From Scalesia atractyloides (Eukaryota; Streptophyta; Magnoliopsida; Asterales; Asteraceae): 64,000 nucleotides of DNA. Below are positions 54,144-64,000 of this stretch, one piece after another. The notes below the pieces were generated by a model. That model had not been told where the DNA came from and made no database searches. It saw only the letters and a program-made list of their open reading frames with translations. A program made the translations under genes and the position numbers. The stretch's first letter is position 1, and each line of letters begins with the position of its first letter. The stretch is taken from positions 30,530,853 to 30,594,852 of the forward strand of contig CAMTDV010000003.1 in the NCBI GenBank assembly GCA_947069175.1, written 5' to 3'.

Positions 54144-55344
54144 ACAAGTAATTTTGCACCAGTCATAACCTACCCAAATCAAAAACCTCAAGCAATCAAC
54201 AACACTTTTATCAAAATACCCCTGCATTAAGTGTTCGAAACACTGCCCATTTTGCACCAAGCATTAATCCTATCCCTGTGCGGTATATCCAAACACCTAT
54301 TCCTCAAGTTTGGTACGTTCAAATGCCTATCTCACATGTTCAAGCACCACTTACCACTCCTTCTCCTATACCTGCAGAAGCCAATCAACAAAGCTTTTTC
54401 ACTCAAGGCTTTGTTGACTAGATAGTCTCCCAGAGGACCTAACTCATTAAAACTTTGCTTTAATAGAAAAAACTAAGGATAAACATGATAACTTTTGTTT
54501 AATGGCAATTGAATGTATCTTAGGAGAAATTGATCAAGTAAAAGAAAAGACTGTTGGTGAAACTGCTGAGAGCCTAAAACAAGCATCTGTTTATGACAAA
54601 GGGCATGCGGAAATGATTGAAGAAAACTATCCCAAAAGTTCCATTGAATGCATCAATGTTGATTTTGTGCAAGTTATTGCTTCTAAGGTATCAACTCACA
54701 TTCTCAATGAATCGGGTTTAGACAAATGCATCATAGCATTTGCAAACATCAAAGAGGTGAATGAAAACCTTAAGGAGAAGGTTCAAGTTAGTGAAATTGT
54801 TCTTGAAAAACTAAAAAGAGATTTTAAAACAAGACTAACAGAAAAGGACCAAGAAATCAGCAGTCTTAAACATGAAGCAACCATAACCAAGGACCAACTC
54901 CAAACTATGTTAGAGAAATATTAAAGTTGCAAAAAGGAGTTGGAACTACCCAAATTACATGTGAAAATGGGTAGAATCATGCACTAGTTATGAGATGCTT
55001 CTTGAAAAACAAATGAAGAGCAATGTGAAGTTTGAAGTTGGGTTCAGAAAACATGATAATAACCAAACCTCCACAAAAAAACTCACATTGACTCTCAAAT
55101 GGTAGAAGTGAAACCAACCAACTCAAATGAGGAAGAAATCAGGATCACATAACCAAGTGGTAAGAAGATCACTCTTGAAAAACCACAAAGTTAAATTCAA
55201 ATTGAAAAGAAACATCTGAATTTAAACCTACATTGTCTGATGAATGTGATTTCCTTGAAAACTTCAAACTCATTGATTTCACAAACCTAGACGTCTTAAA
55301 GCACCAAAGATAAAAAATCATTCCTATCACTAAATCTAAAATAG
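54144..55344 (+). pseudogene. gag C-terminal coiled-coil region
   Basis: Frame 54502-54924 (140 codons) is rich in Lys/Glu with heptad-like stretches (for example VQVSEIVLEKLKRDFKTRL). This is the coiled coil that in long-gag copia elements separates two zinc knuckles. Frames on both sides are broken. 54144-54501 is Pro/Gln-rich in translation and has stops. Confidence 0.6.
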
Positions 55345-55904
55345 ATGACCAAACACATGTTGCCAAAAAGGAAGGAAAAAGTGATAGGAAAGACAAGGTT
55401 GCAAAAATGTTTTGTGAATTTTGTGAAAAAACAAATCATATACGAATTGTTTCAGATTAAAGCATATGATATCAATAGAGGAAATAGTTTTGTGAATCCA
55501 AATATGGGTGCACTATCTGCGGTAAAAGTAATCATGTGAGTCAACAATGCTCATTCCTAAAACCCTATGATGTTAACAAGAACAAGTCAAAAGGGAAAAT
55601 GGTTGTCAAAAAGGAAGTTGGTCCTATCAAAAGGGAACCACAACCATCTCTGAAAAGACTTAAGTCTGTTCAACCACTAGTCACTAGGACATTTATCCAA
55701 AACTCTATACACGGAAGTGTTCAATACACTGTTGCATCATCATCAAACACATATTCCATAGGATATGGGCAACCACCATGTCACATAGCACCTTATAGGT
55801 ATAATGAATCTGTGCACATGCCCCAAAGGCCAAGGATAAATAGGCGACCTCATGGATATGACAGCTCATTAGAAATGGTCAAACAACTATTGACCCAAGT
55901 GTAA
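55345..55904 (+). pseudogene. gag tail with second and degraded third zinc knuckle
   Basis: At 55510-55551 the frame of 55536-55904 reads CTICGKSNHVSQQC, a full CX2CX4HX4C knuckle. About 100 bp upstream, in another frame, CEFCEKTNHIRIV keeps CX2CX4H but lacks the last Cys. Then comes a basic linker (KSKGKMVVKKEVGPIKREP) and a Tyr/Pro/Arg-rich tail. No protease or integrase follows. Confidence 0.62.
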
Positions 55905-58900
55905 ACACACTTGTAGAGGGTCAACAACATTTGTTTGAGATAGATCAAAAACTACTCACCACAAAAGATCATTTCCAAAGGGATGACACAGTATAAGAGA
56001 GTACCAAATCCATAGCAAATAATGCTTGGATTCTCTCCAAATTTACCCATTTCCACTGTCTACGGGAACATATGTTGCCATTTTAAAAGTGCAAACAGTG
56101 GTTTCCCTACTACATGTTATCTTTTGAATAAAACATGAAAATATTTTCTAAAAAAGTTCATCAAAAGTGTCTCTTCTTAATAAAAACATTAAGATGTTGT
56201 TCTAAAAATCAAAATGATGTTTTAAAATTATTAAAAATTTTGTTCAAAACTCACCAAAAACAAAAACCCTATTAAAAGGAGTGAAACATCTTTTATAGTG
56301 GTTCAAAACTCTGTTTAACCATTGTTAACCTCCGTTTCTCCCACAAACCAATGATTCCTCATCCACAATTTGACTAAAAAGGTCAAATGTAATCATTGTT
56401 TTTGCAACAACAACCACTATTCTCTTCGAAACTCTATTTTTAACCAAACAATGGTTTCAAACATATGTTTCCATCCATTAGTTGACCAAAATCAAACATA
56501 TGTACAAACCACTGTTTTGTCCATCCAAACATTTGTCGATAACAAACAACATTTTAAAAACATACCATTGGCACAATAGACCTTACATTACTTCACCAAA
56601 GGGTTTTCTTAGTAGGATCCAATCCATGTTAAAATAGAGCTTTGACATACAGAGCTTTGCCATAACAAATAAAGGATTGCCACGTCACTCAAAAGGTAAC
56701 CGTTGGTCACATCAGCATCACTGTTCCATAAAAAACCTTTAAAAACCCTCTCTCAACAAAGTTTTTACTTACCCAAAATTCATCAAATCAAAAGTATTTC
56801 ACAAAGAGATAACTCTAAAATTATAATCAACAATCATTGCTATTTAAAATAGATTATATGTTTAAAAGATTTACTCATAAAGTTCATCCATGGCTCTAAT
56901 CAAATCACCCTATAACACTTACCATATCTTGTCAAACATGGCAAAAATTCACACTTTTCAAACCACACTTCCCACTAGAAGTGAAATTCTTTTTCCATAC
57001 ACTTTTGGTTTGCTTGTCTACAAGACCACCTCTTTTAATGAAATACCCCTTAAAACTCAGTATTTGGGATATCCTATATAGACAAACGCACATTACAAGT
57101 TATCCCAAACACTATTTATGGATATGGTAGCAAACATAAAAGCAATCAAAAGGAAAATTGGCAACCCTTTTCTTTTTATATCCAGGGCTATTAAGTTTTT
57201 ACCTACAAAATCTTTTAAAGTAAGAAATTTTGAACAGGGTGAAGCCATTGAAATGAATAGCCTTTCAAATGGAGCATTTACATACATGATGACCTCATAA
57301 GGTCAAGAAAATTCCCCTGATGAAAATGTTTTACAAAACCATGAAATAGAACATTTGTTGTTGAGCCCACTGCTCCTGACGCCCTAGTGATCAACCCATC
57401 ACTGTGGTAACCACATCAGAAATTTTCACACAAACCATCTCCATTCCCATCCCCAAATCCAAAAGAAAACCCAAAAAGAAAGTATCTGTGGAGGTTAAGA
57501 TGCTAGAGATCCCTATTGTAACACAAAAGCAGCAAACATTTGTTGTTACTTCCTCACAACAGATGTAAACTTCTCCACCCAGCCAAGCTCCTCACTTATC
57601 CTCACAAAAGGATAGTGTTGTAAGCATAGGGGAACCAAGTCAAGAGGGAGATGATTCACTTGAACATTTCTTCTTAAACCCCTCTCCCAGGGCTACTTCT
57701 CTTTTCACTCCACCACCCACAAAAACAATACCCCTAACATTCCAATCACTGCTTGATGCAATTAACAAAACTGACTTGTGCGTCCTAGTTCCTCTCAATA
57801 ACATATCACTGAGAGTATGCCACAACAAGTGACTAAGGCAAGTTTAGAAGTTATTGCTAGCCCACAAGTAGAGGAGGCTACACCTCTTGTGTCTCAAGAG
57901 ACACTTACAGGTTTTTCAAGTGAGGTAGCCACTACAACTGTAGAGATAACAATCTCACTTTGGACAGTGGTTACATAACTGAGGCCTCTTTGAAGGAAAC
58001 AATTGTTTAATCAATAATAATTCATTTAATAACATTTGGAAGTCCCCAATACCAAGAACAATCGGCAATTGGTTCAAAACCAATTACAACCACCTCGGGT
58101 GGTAATTCTGATGATCCGACTAATTTTGGTGATGGGTTAAAGATATGTTGAAAACCTTGGTACAAAACTCAAGAGCTCTACCATCCAATGAAGAAATATA
58201 AAAAGAAATGTGGGTGCACGCACAGAGGTGCCTCCTCCTTTATAAGCATTCCATAGAGGCAACAAACAACATGCAAATGGAGCTAATACGAAACATGGTG
58301 GATGCTAGGTACAAAGATACACAAGCAGAGCTTAAGGCCATCAAAGACCATATTGTTCAAACCACTGGTACAACTCCCATTCTCCTTATATACATAGATG
58401 ATGCCAAAAAACGGGGAGTTTGATAGCATGAGAACCCCCCTCCCCTCTGGTAAAAAAAACCCCTAAAGAGGCCTGATACTTCCAAAGCCGAAAAGGCCAG
58501 ACAAGAAGAAATTGAAAAAGAAAAGAGGAAAGACACAAGGGAAGCAAATATGATGGTGATAGTGCAGGAGATCAATGAAAGAAAATAATTCAAGATAATC
58601 AAGGCTCCTCAACAGAGGTTTCTAAGAGTACTACCTCAACAAAACCACCAACTATCCAAACCACTTCTTCCATTGCCCAAACCTCTGTTGGCACTACAAA
58701 AGTGGCAACATATGTTACATCGACGCCTTCACATTCTCAAAAGTCTCCTAAGGGGCTACTCATCTAAAGAAAACCATCTACAAAATTCCCTCTACCACCA
58801 ACAAAAACACCCACACCTCAAATCAGATCTAGCATAGCCAAATTCGTTATCCAAGATGATGATGAAGAAACTCCTGATTCTTCACCTATCAAAATCATCA

Positions 58901-59164
58901 CCACCACAACACTAGCCATCACGTCACATCCATCAATCATAATTGCCATAACCATTTACTCGCATCCATTGGCTTTAGAAACCGTAACAGAAATATAGTC
59001 TTTCTATTCTTCATCTGACCCTAGCTAGCACTCCTTCCTATCTTTGCATAATCTACCAAGGACTTTCAATCTCAAAGAATATTTGAAACTAAAGCTTAAA
59101 CAGGTGTAGATGATTGCAGTAGATAGAAGCAAAGGAAAAGGAGACAAAGAGTCACATCATATTG
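55905..59164 (+). pseudogene. Pol-less internal region with gag-like second ORF remnants
   Basis: No enzyme motif in 3.2 kb where a copia element should carry pol. Broken frames include 56890-57081, 57118-57300 (basic, RAIKFLPTKSF), a Pro/Ser/Lys-rich stretch at about 57420-57720 (KSKRKPKKKVSVEVK) and 58208-58423 (SIEATNNMQMELIRNMVDARYK, coiled-coil-like). The style matches the second ORF of pol-less elements such as element A. The region ends at the Athila-like LTR, so the 3' LTR of this element is not visible. Confidence 0.45.
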
Positions 59165-59404
59165 ACATGTGTCAAATGCAAAATATAAATTGTATCAAAT
59201 ATGGTGTAAAATCAACCCCTTTTTAGTATTAATGTTGGAAAAAGTTTGTTTCTTTATATACTTTTGATTTTCAGGATAAAAAGAGCTTAAATATACAAAA
59301 GGAACAAATTAACGACAAAATCCAGCATAAGTATGAAAGACAGGAAGACAACACACCATACCAGCCCTTCGAGCTTCACCCCAAGACTAAAAACAATGAA
59401 TTAG

Positions 59405-59700
59405 AAGTCTACCACGGGGTCGTGCCTTGTCGGCATGGGGTCGCGCCCCTTCAAAATTCCAGAACAGAAGAAGACAAACAAAAGAAGACAAGAGATAGGG
59501 GTCGTGTCCATTGGACACGGGCCATGGTCAACTTCTAGATTTGCATATCTAGGATCGTACAGCAAGTACAATGGCCACGGGGTGGTGTCCTTGACACACG
59601 GGGCCGTCTAGCAGACTGATCTGACATACGCATTAAATGAAGACACAGAAGAAGGAAGACACAGGGTCGTGCCCTACGGGCACAGGGCCGTGTGAAAGGT
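59405..59700. repeat. CACGGGG...CCGTG array in Athila-like LTR
   Basis: Four pairs of TCGTGYCC / GGRCACGGGGCCGTG-type words, each pair forming a potential stem (for example TCGTGCCC and GGGCACA). Three more pairs lie at 60973-61160 in the leader after the primer site. Confidence 0.75.
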
Positions 59701-59710
59701 CTGTTTCAAG

Positions 59711-59720
59711 CTATAAATAG
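59711..59720 (+). promoter_or_regulatory. Athila-like LTR TATA box
   Basis: CTATAAATAG followed by GGTTGC, with a CT-rich stretch downstream. Confidence 0.7.
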
Positions 59721-60269
59721 GGTTGCTTGGTTTTATTTCAACTCATCCCTTGCCAAACCGTTTCTCTCACCCTGCCACCACTCCACCATCATCTTCCACC
59801 ACAATCACTAGAGTTTAGAGTGTGTAGTAGTCTAGGGATCCAAGATTGATCGTAAGAGTCTTTGTCAAACTATGGCCATGCTTAGCTAATATCTTACATC
59901 ACTTGGTGAAGATGAAATCTTTTATGTATAACTTTTGATTTCCAATCTTTGGTTACTTTTTATTGGGTTTGTATTATTGACTTTAATAACTAGTTTTTTC
60001 TATATTGAAAGTTGATTTTATCATATCAGTCCTTCATGTTTTGTTGATTCACTCATTCATGTCTTTACGGTCTATATAAAGCGCGTTAACTGTCTGGAAG
60101 GGAGTTAGAAGGGTGGTTTAGGTAAAACTCTTGCCTCGTTCAGTGAATAGATCCTTCGAGGATTTGGTTCAAGCTTATTAGGACTTCCTTTGAGGCAGAC
60201 AACATCAAATCGGGGGAAATAAGAACAGCTTGAACCCATTATTTATAAATTACTATTGAAACTTTAAAC

Positions 60270-60480
60270 CAGCCTTGCGGAACTGTATCTCTGTTAACTC
60301 AGACCAATATGGTCGAGGGTAGCGTTGCCTCCAAAAGAAGGACATGCCAGATTTTGCTTTAATAACTCACTTAATTATCTTTGAGTATTCCAACGTTGCA
60401 GGACTATATCCATGCTGACTCATACCAATATGGTTGAGGGTAGCGTTGCCTCCTAAAGTGGGACATGCCACTTTAATTAA
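60270..60480. repeat. Duplicated AGACCAATATGG segment in LTR
   Basis: Two copies, about 117 bp apart, of a segment reading GGACTATATCCATGCTGACTC or close, then ACCAATATGGT(C/T)GAGGGTAG. This is a tandem duplication within the R/U5 part. Confidence 0.8.
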
Positions 60481-60859
60481 GATAATCTCTTAAAAACCCA
60501 AAGTACGGAAATCATCAAAGGATACGTAAACAATGAGTCGGAACGAAATGCTTCTATCTTGTTTATTTGTTTCTTTTATTCTCTTCTGTTTTTTTTAATT
60601 TACTTGTCAAAAACCTTTTCTCTAAATTTGGGTCGATTAGACGTTAACGATAATCCGGTATTAAATGCTCTTGTGTCCTTGGACGACCTCGGTATCTTAC
60701 CATCACTATACTACGCTAACGATGGGTGCACTTGCCCTAATGTTGTAGAGAGTGATAGTGTTATATCGTATTTTATAAATATAAAGATATCATAAACGAG
60801 TGAAAAGTACCTAACATATATCTAAAAATTATACGCACACTCCATGCACGTCAAGTTTT

Positions 60860-60877
60860 TGGCGCCCTTGCCGGGGA
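60860..60877 (+). other. Primer binding site of the Athila-like element (tRNA-Asp type)
   Basis: TGGCGCCCTTGCCGGGGA differs in one base from the TGGCGCCGTTGCCGGGGA complementary to tRNA-Asp that Athila/Tat-group elements use. Confidence 0.87.
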
Positions 60878-61169
60878 CACAAGGATTTTAAGAAAGCTTA
60901 AAATCAACAGCCTAATCATTTTCTTAAATTTTTCTGTTCACTTTTCCAAAAATTCCAGTTATTGTAGTCTAACTCGGGGCTGTGTTGCACTAACACGGGG
61001 CCATGTCCAATCTGCAGTAATTGAAAACAAAACAAAACTTTTCTCAGAAGTCTCATATGGGGTCGTGCTTATTCAACACAGTGCCATGTAAAAAACGCCA
61101 GTACCGAATAAATTACAATCCTAGACACGGGGTTGTGTTTCTTCAACACGCGGCCGTGTAAACCTTCTG

Positions 61170-61690
61170 TTTCCCAAAAAAAATCTGTTTTGGAGAACTG
61201 TGATCTTCATGGTACTATCCAAACAATGGATTATTACGTGGGAGATTACTACTACTACGATGATGATCATCATCATGATCATGATCATTATGAGGAACCA
61301 TATTATATGTGGTGAATCCCATTTGCTACAAAATTGTTACCTTTTTCAACCAGCAACCTCATACACAACATATGAGGAACCATGTTTTGATCTTCCAAAA
61401 TCAAGCTTTGATTGGGATACTCCAGCGTTTTAAACATACGAGACACCACCTACAATCGTACCTGAAGCAGAAAACCTCATACAAAGTCTCAAGAACCTAG
61501 AATTCTTGATCAAGCAATCTCGCGCAAAAGAAGAGACTATTTGTACCAAGCGGGTAATCATAGAAGAGGTAAAACCTCAAGAGCCACCAAAAGAGGAACC
61601 ACTTAGAGAAAAACAAACACATGAAGATGAAAAACCCGAACCAAGCAATTCGGAAGGTAAGTTCTCAAAGGTAAATTTTGAGTAGAAACA
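61170..61690 (+). pseudogene. Athila-like gag-region remnant
   Basis: Frame 61133-61315 reads MDYYVGDYYYYDDDHHHDHDHYEE, a Tyr/Asp/His-rich low-complexity head. In another frame, about 61440-61690, LIQSLKNLEFLIKQSR and an acidic EEVKPQEPPKEEPLRE stretch continue it. Stops intervene. Confidence 0.5.
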
Positions 61691-61741
61691 AAAAGACCTC
61701 CAAGAAATACACATCCTACAATTTCCTTTGAAAATCATAGT

Positions 61742-62541
61742 TTGGTTCCATCTCATGCTAAGGTTCTAAAAGAGGTAACCACTAATCTTAACATCAAAGA
61801 AATGGCAAGTATTAACTTAACTAAAAGTCAAACTTTGTTAATAAAAGATGAACAATTTGGATCAAACATAAAACCTGTAACATGTTTTATTCAAAACATC
61901 TATATTAGTAACCTCCCAATCAACAAAGATCTTTATGTTAACATAATGCCAAGCTACATTTTTGAAAGATTAGGTATTGGTGATTTTCTTCCAATAAAAG
62001 TTCCTGTCCTTTTGGCTAATCGAAAAATTAAACATGCTTCGGGAGTAGTTGAAGATGTTCTCATTCAAACAATTCAAACGATTGTTCCAACCGACTTCGT
62101 CATCTTAGATGATGCTCACTCGTGTTAGGACAACCTTTTCTCAAAACCCATCAAGCTTTGCTCAAACAAAAACATCAAAATCTTACCACTAAACTTGGTA
62201 CCGACAAAACAAGTTTTAATATAAATAAATCAATAAAATACCCAATTGGCAATGACGACCCGTTGTTGGAAGATGAAGTGGAACCACCCGGTACGGGGGA
62301 ACAAAGTGACCAATTCGTTGAAGAGGAAATTTTGACCAACCAAATAGTTTCGTCCATCAACCGCAATAACGAACCAAAAACTAAGCCATCTATTGAAGAA
62401 CCGCCTTCTTTAGAATTTAAAGAACTTCCAAAAGGCTTAGAGTATGCATTCCTCGACAACCAAGGTAAACTTCCCATGATCATTTCATCACATCTCACTT
62501 CAAAAGAAAAAGAAAAATTACTGAATTTGCTTAAAAAATAA
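61742..62541 (+). pseudogene. Athila-like aspartic protease region
   Basis: Frame 61742-62128 has the protease fold layout: PVTCFIQNIYISNLPINKDLYVNIMPSYIFERLGIG, VPVLLANRKIKHASGVVEDVLIQ and VPTDFVILD. Where gypsy proteases have the catalytic DLGAS/DxG motif, this copy reads DLYVN, so the catalytic loop is lost. Frame 62122-62541 continues, after a frame change, with GQPFLKTHQALL and FNINKSIKYPIGNDDP, the usual end of the domain and the linker to RT. Gag-Pol processing would not be possible from this copy. Confidence 0.74.
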
Positions 62542-62559
62542 AACGGCAATTGCATGGAA

Positions 62560-63450
62560 GTTAATGGACATAAAAGTAATAAATCATTCCATGTGTACAC
62601 ATAAAATTTTAATGGTAGATGATTACAAAGCGGTAATCCAACCACAAAGAAGAATTGATCCTAACGTCCAAGAAGTTGTAAAAAAAAGAAGTAACAAAAC
62701 TGTTAGACGCCGGAATCATCTACCCAATTTTAGGTAGTCCGTGGGTTAGCCTTGTCCAAGTTGTACCAAAGAAAGGAGGAATGACGGTCGTAACCAACAA
62801 AAAGAGTGAACTCATACAAACACTACCCATCACCGGATGGAGAGTTTGCATCGACTATAGGACTCAATGAAACTACAAGAAAATATCACTTTCCTTTACC
62901 CTTCATTGACCGCATGTTAGAGCATTTATCCGGTCGTAAATTTTATTGTTTTCAAGATGGTTTTTCGGGGTACTTTCAAACTCCCATTTCCCTAGAAGAC
63001 CAAGAGAAAACTACTTTCACTTTTCCCTACGGAACCTTTGCATATCGACGCATACCTCTTGGTCTATGTGACGCACCTACAAAATTCCAATGTTGTATGA
63101 TGGCCATTTTTCACAACATAATAGAAAAAACCATGGAAGTATTCATTGACGATTTTTCTATCTTTGGCGACTCATTTGACCAATGCCTCGACAACCTTGA
63201 ACAAATGTTATCAAGATGTGAAGAGACTAACCTCGCCCTTAATTGGGGGAAATGCCATTTCATGGTCACTAAGGGGATAGTGCTCGTCAAAAAAATTTTG
63301 ATGCTGGAATGGAGGTCGGTTGCGCTAAAATCGATACTATTTCTCGACTTCCTCCTTCATACGTCCGAGCCACTCAAAGTTTCCTAGGACATGTCGGATT
63401 CTATAGGCGATTTATCAAAGACTATTCTAATATCTCTCGACTTCTAACTA
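62560..63450 (+). pseudogene. Athila-like reverse transcriptase
   Basis: Before 62800, in a frame with stops, DDYKAVIQPQRRIDPNVQEVV and ITGWRVCIDYR mark RT blocks 1-2. Frame 62806-63387 (193 codons) then carries HFPLPFIDRMLEHLSG, CFQDGFSGYFQTPI, TTFTFPYGTFAYRRIPLGLCDAPTKFQ and the active site VFIDDFSIFGDSF, and continues to NLALNWGKCHFMV. Both Asp of the IDD box are kept. Next, in other phases, SFLGHVGFYRRFIKDYS. At least three frame changes break the ORF. Confidence 0.85.
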
Positions 63451-63479
63451 AGCTACTTTAAAAGGATGCCTCAATCATC

Positions 63480-64000
63480 TTTGACAAGGATTGCACGACA
63501 ACATTTCTTACCCTTAAAGATATGCTAGTCAAAGCACCAATCATGATCGCGCCAGACTTAATATTACCATTTGAAATCATGTGTGATGCAACCGATTATG
63601 TAGTTGGAGCAGTCTTAGGAAAACGAAAAGAAAAACATTTTCATCCCATATATTACGCTAGCAAACTCTTAATGACACTCAAGAAAATTACACAACCATT
63701 GAAAAAGAGTAACTAGCTGTAGTATTTGCATTTGATAAATTCCGATCCTATCTCGTGCTTTCGAAAACTATAGTCTACACAAATCATGCTGCCATTCGAT
63801 ACATTTTCAAAAAGCAAGACGTAAAGTCGCGTCTCTTTAGATGGATTCTTCTCCTTCAACAATTCGACATAGAAATAAAAGATAGACGAGGTGCAGAAAA
63901 CACTGCTACTAGACCCTGCTTTGGAAGGAACTCGAGAAGAACTCGTCAATGAAAAATTCCCCAAAAAATCTTTAGAAACGGTAGAATTCAAAGAAGAACC
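63480..64000 (+). pseudogene. Athila-like RNase H, cut by window end
   Basis: Frame 63522-63716 has LKDMLVKAPIMIAPD, FEIMCDATDYVVGAVLGKR (catalytic Asp) and HFHPIYYASK. After a frame change 63755-63952 has the YTNHAAIRYIFKKQDVKSRL, RWILLLQQFDIEIKDRRGAEN sequence with DRRGAEN where the family has a D-[KR]-[KR]-G-x-E-N end motif. Integrase would lie beyond 64000. Confidence 0.83.

Larger units (their letters stand above)
59165..60853 (+). repeat. Athila-like 5' LTR (left end approximate)
   Basis: The right end is set by GCACGTCA seven bases before the tRNA-Asp primer site; the left end is somewhere at 59164-59230. It contains an array of CACGGGG/CCGTG words (59405-59700), a TATA box CTATAAATAG (59711-59720), and a duplicated ~130-bp segment with GACTCA(T/A)ACCAATATGG...GGGTAGCGTTGCCTCC (60270-60480). 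Confidence 0.68.

Noticed and set aside
62175..62645. 156-codon minus-strand ORF
   Set aside because: Shadow of the protease-RT linker of the Athila-like element on the other strand.

Overview
This window is a plant nuclear intergenic region made almost entirely of nested, decayed transposable elements. I find no supportable cellular protein gene. Very large LTR retrotransposons, tRNA-iMet and tRNA-Asp primer binding sites, plant-type Ty1/copia gag remnants and LTR arrays built on CACGGGG/CCGTG words suggest a repeat-rich dicot genome, most likely Asteraceae. The family assignment is inference from remembered family character; the plant LTR-retrotransposon content is read directly.

Layout. 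About 1-1930 is unassigned AT-rich DNA. 1933-3780 and 21310-22731 are two halves of one old copia-like, pol-less element (element A). It is split by a long-LTR gypsy-like element without pol (B1, 3781-21309). B1 carries a second member of its own family (B2, 11724-20679, target duplication GTTGT) inside its 3' LTR. 22740-24810 holds minus-strand copia gag debris with a 510-bp LTR inside it. 25088-25213 is a TTA microsatellite, and 25300-28606 is unassigned DNA rich in short degenerate repeats. 28612-31363 is a solo LTR of the B superfamily (CATAG duplication). 31626-33740 is a dead L1-type LINE. 33805-42527 is a chromovirus-like Ty3/gypsy element on the minus strand with an internal deletion. 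42636-47960 is a small non-coding copia-like element (TCTAT duplication) with a solo LTR nested in it (43183-46005, TGGAC). 48349-51627 is an old B-type LTR invaded by a younger relative (49044-51526, ATACA). 51628 to about 59160 is a copia-like element with gag but no pol, its 5' LTR carrying a hAT-type MITE (52219-52780). From about 59165 to the window end is an Athila-like gypsy element with a tRNA-Asp primer site and broken protease, RT and RNase H.

The most unusual system is the B superfamily. Its 2.4-2.75 kb LTRs each carry four tRNA-like modules. One (a) is antisense and lies upstream of the Pol II TATA box. Three (b, c, d) are sense and lie downstream of it. Module d has an A box and a B box separated by exactly 44 nt in every copy, as in a real tRNA gene, and oligo-T runs follow the modules. 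The 5' hairpins of the modules show compensatory base changes between copies, which suggests a selected RNA structure. The same LTRs carry a 20-bp perfect palindrome upstream of the TATA box and a cluster of GTCAA (W-box) motifs after module d. The interior of B1 and B2 encodes only a gag nucleocapsid-like domain, followed by 6 or 8 tandem ~300-356 bp units, most with a 13-bp inverted repeat. A second theme is that several unrelated LTR families here each carry a small array of short near-palindromes.

All family names rest on motif recognition by eye. No database search, folding or divergence calculation was run.
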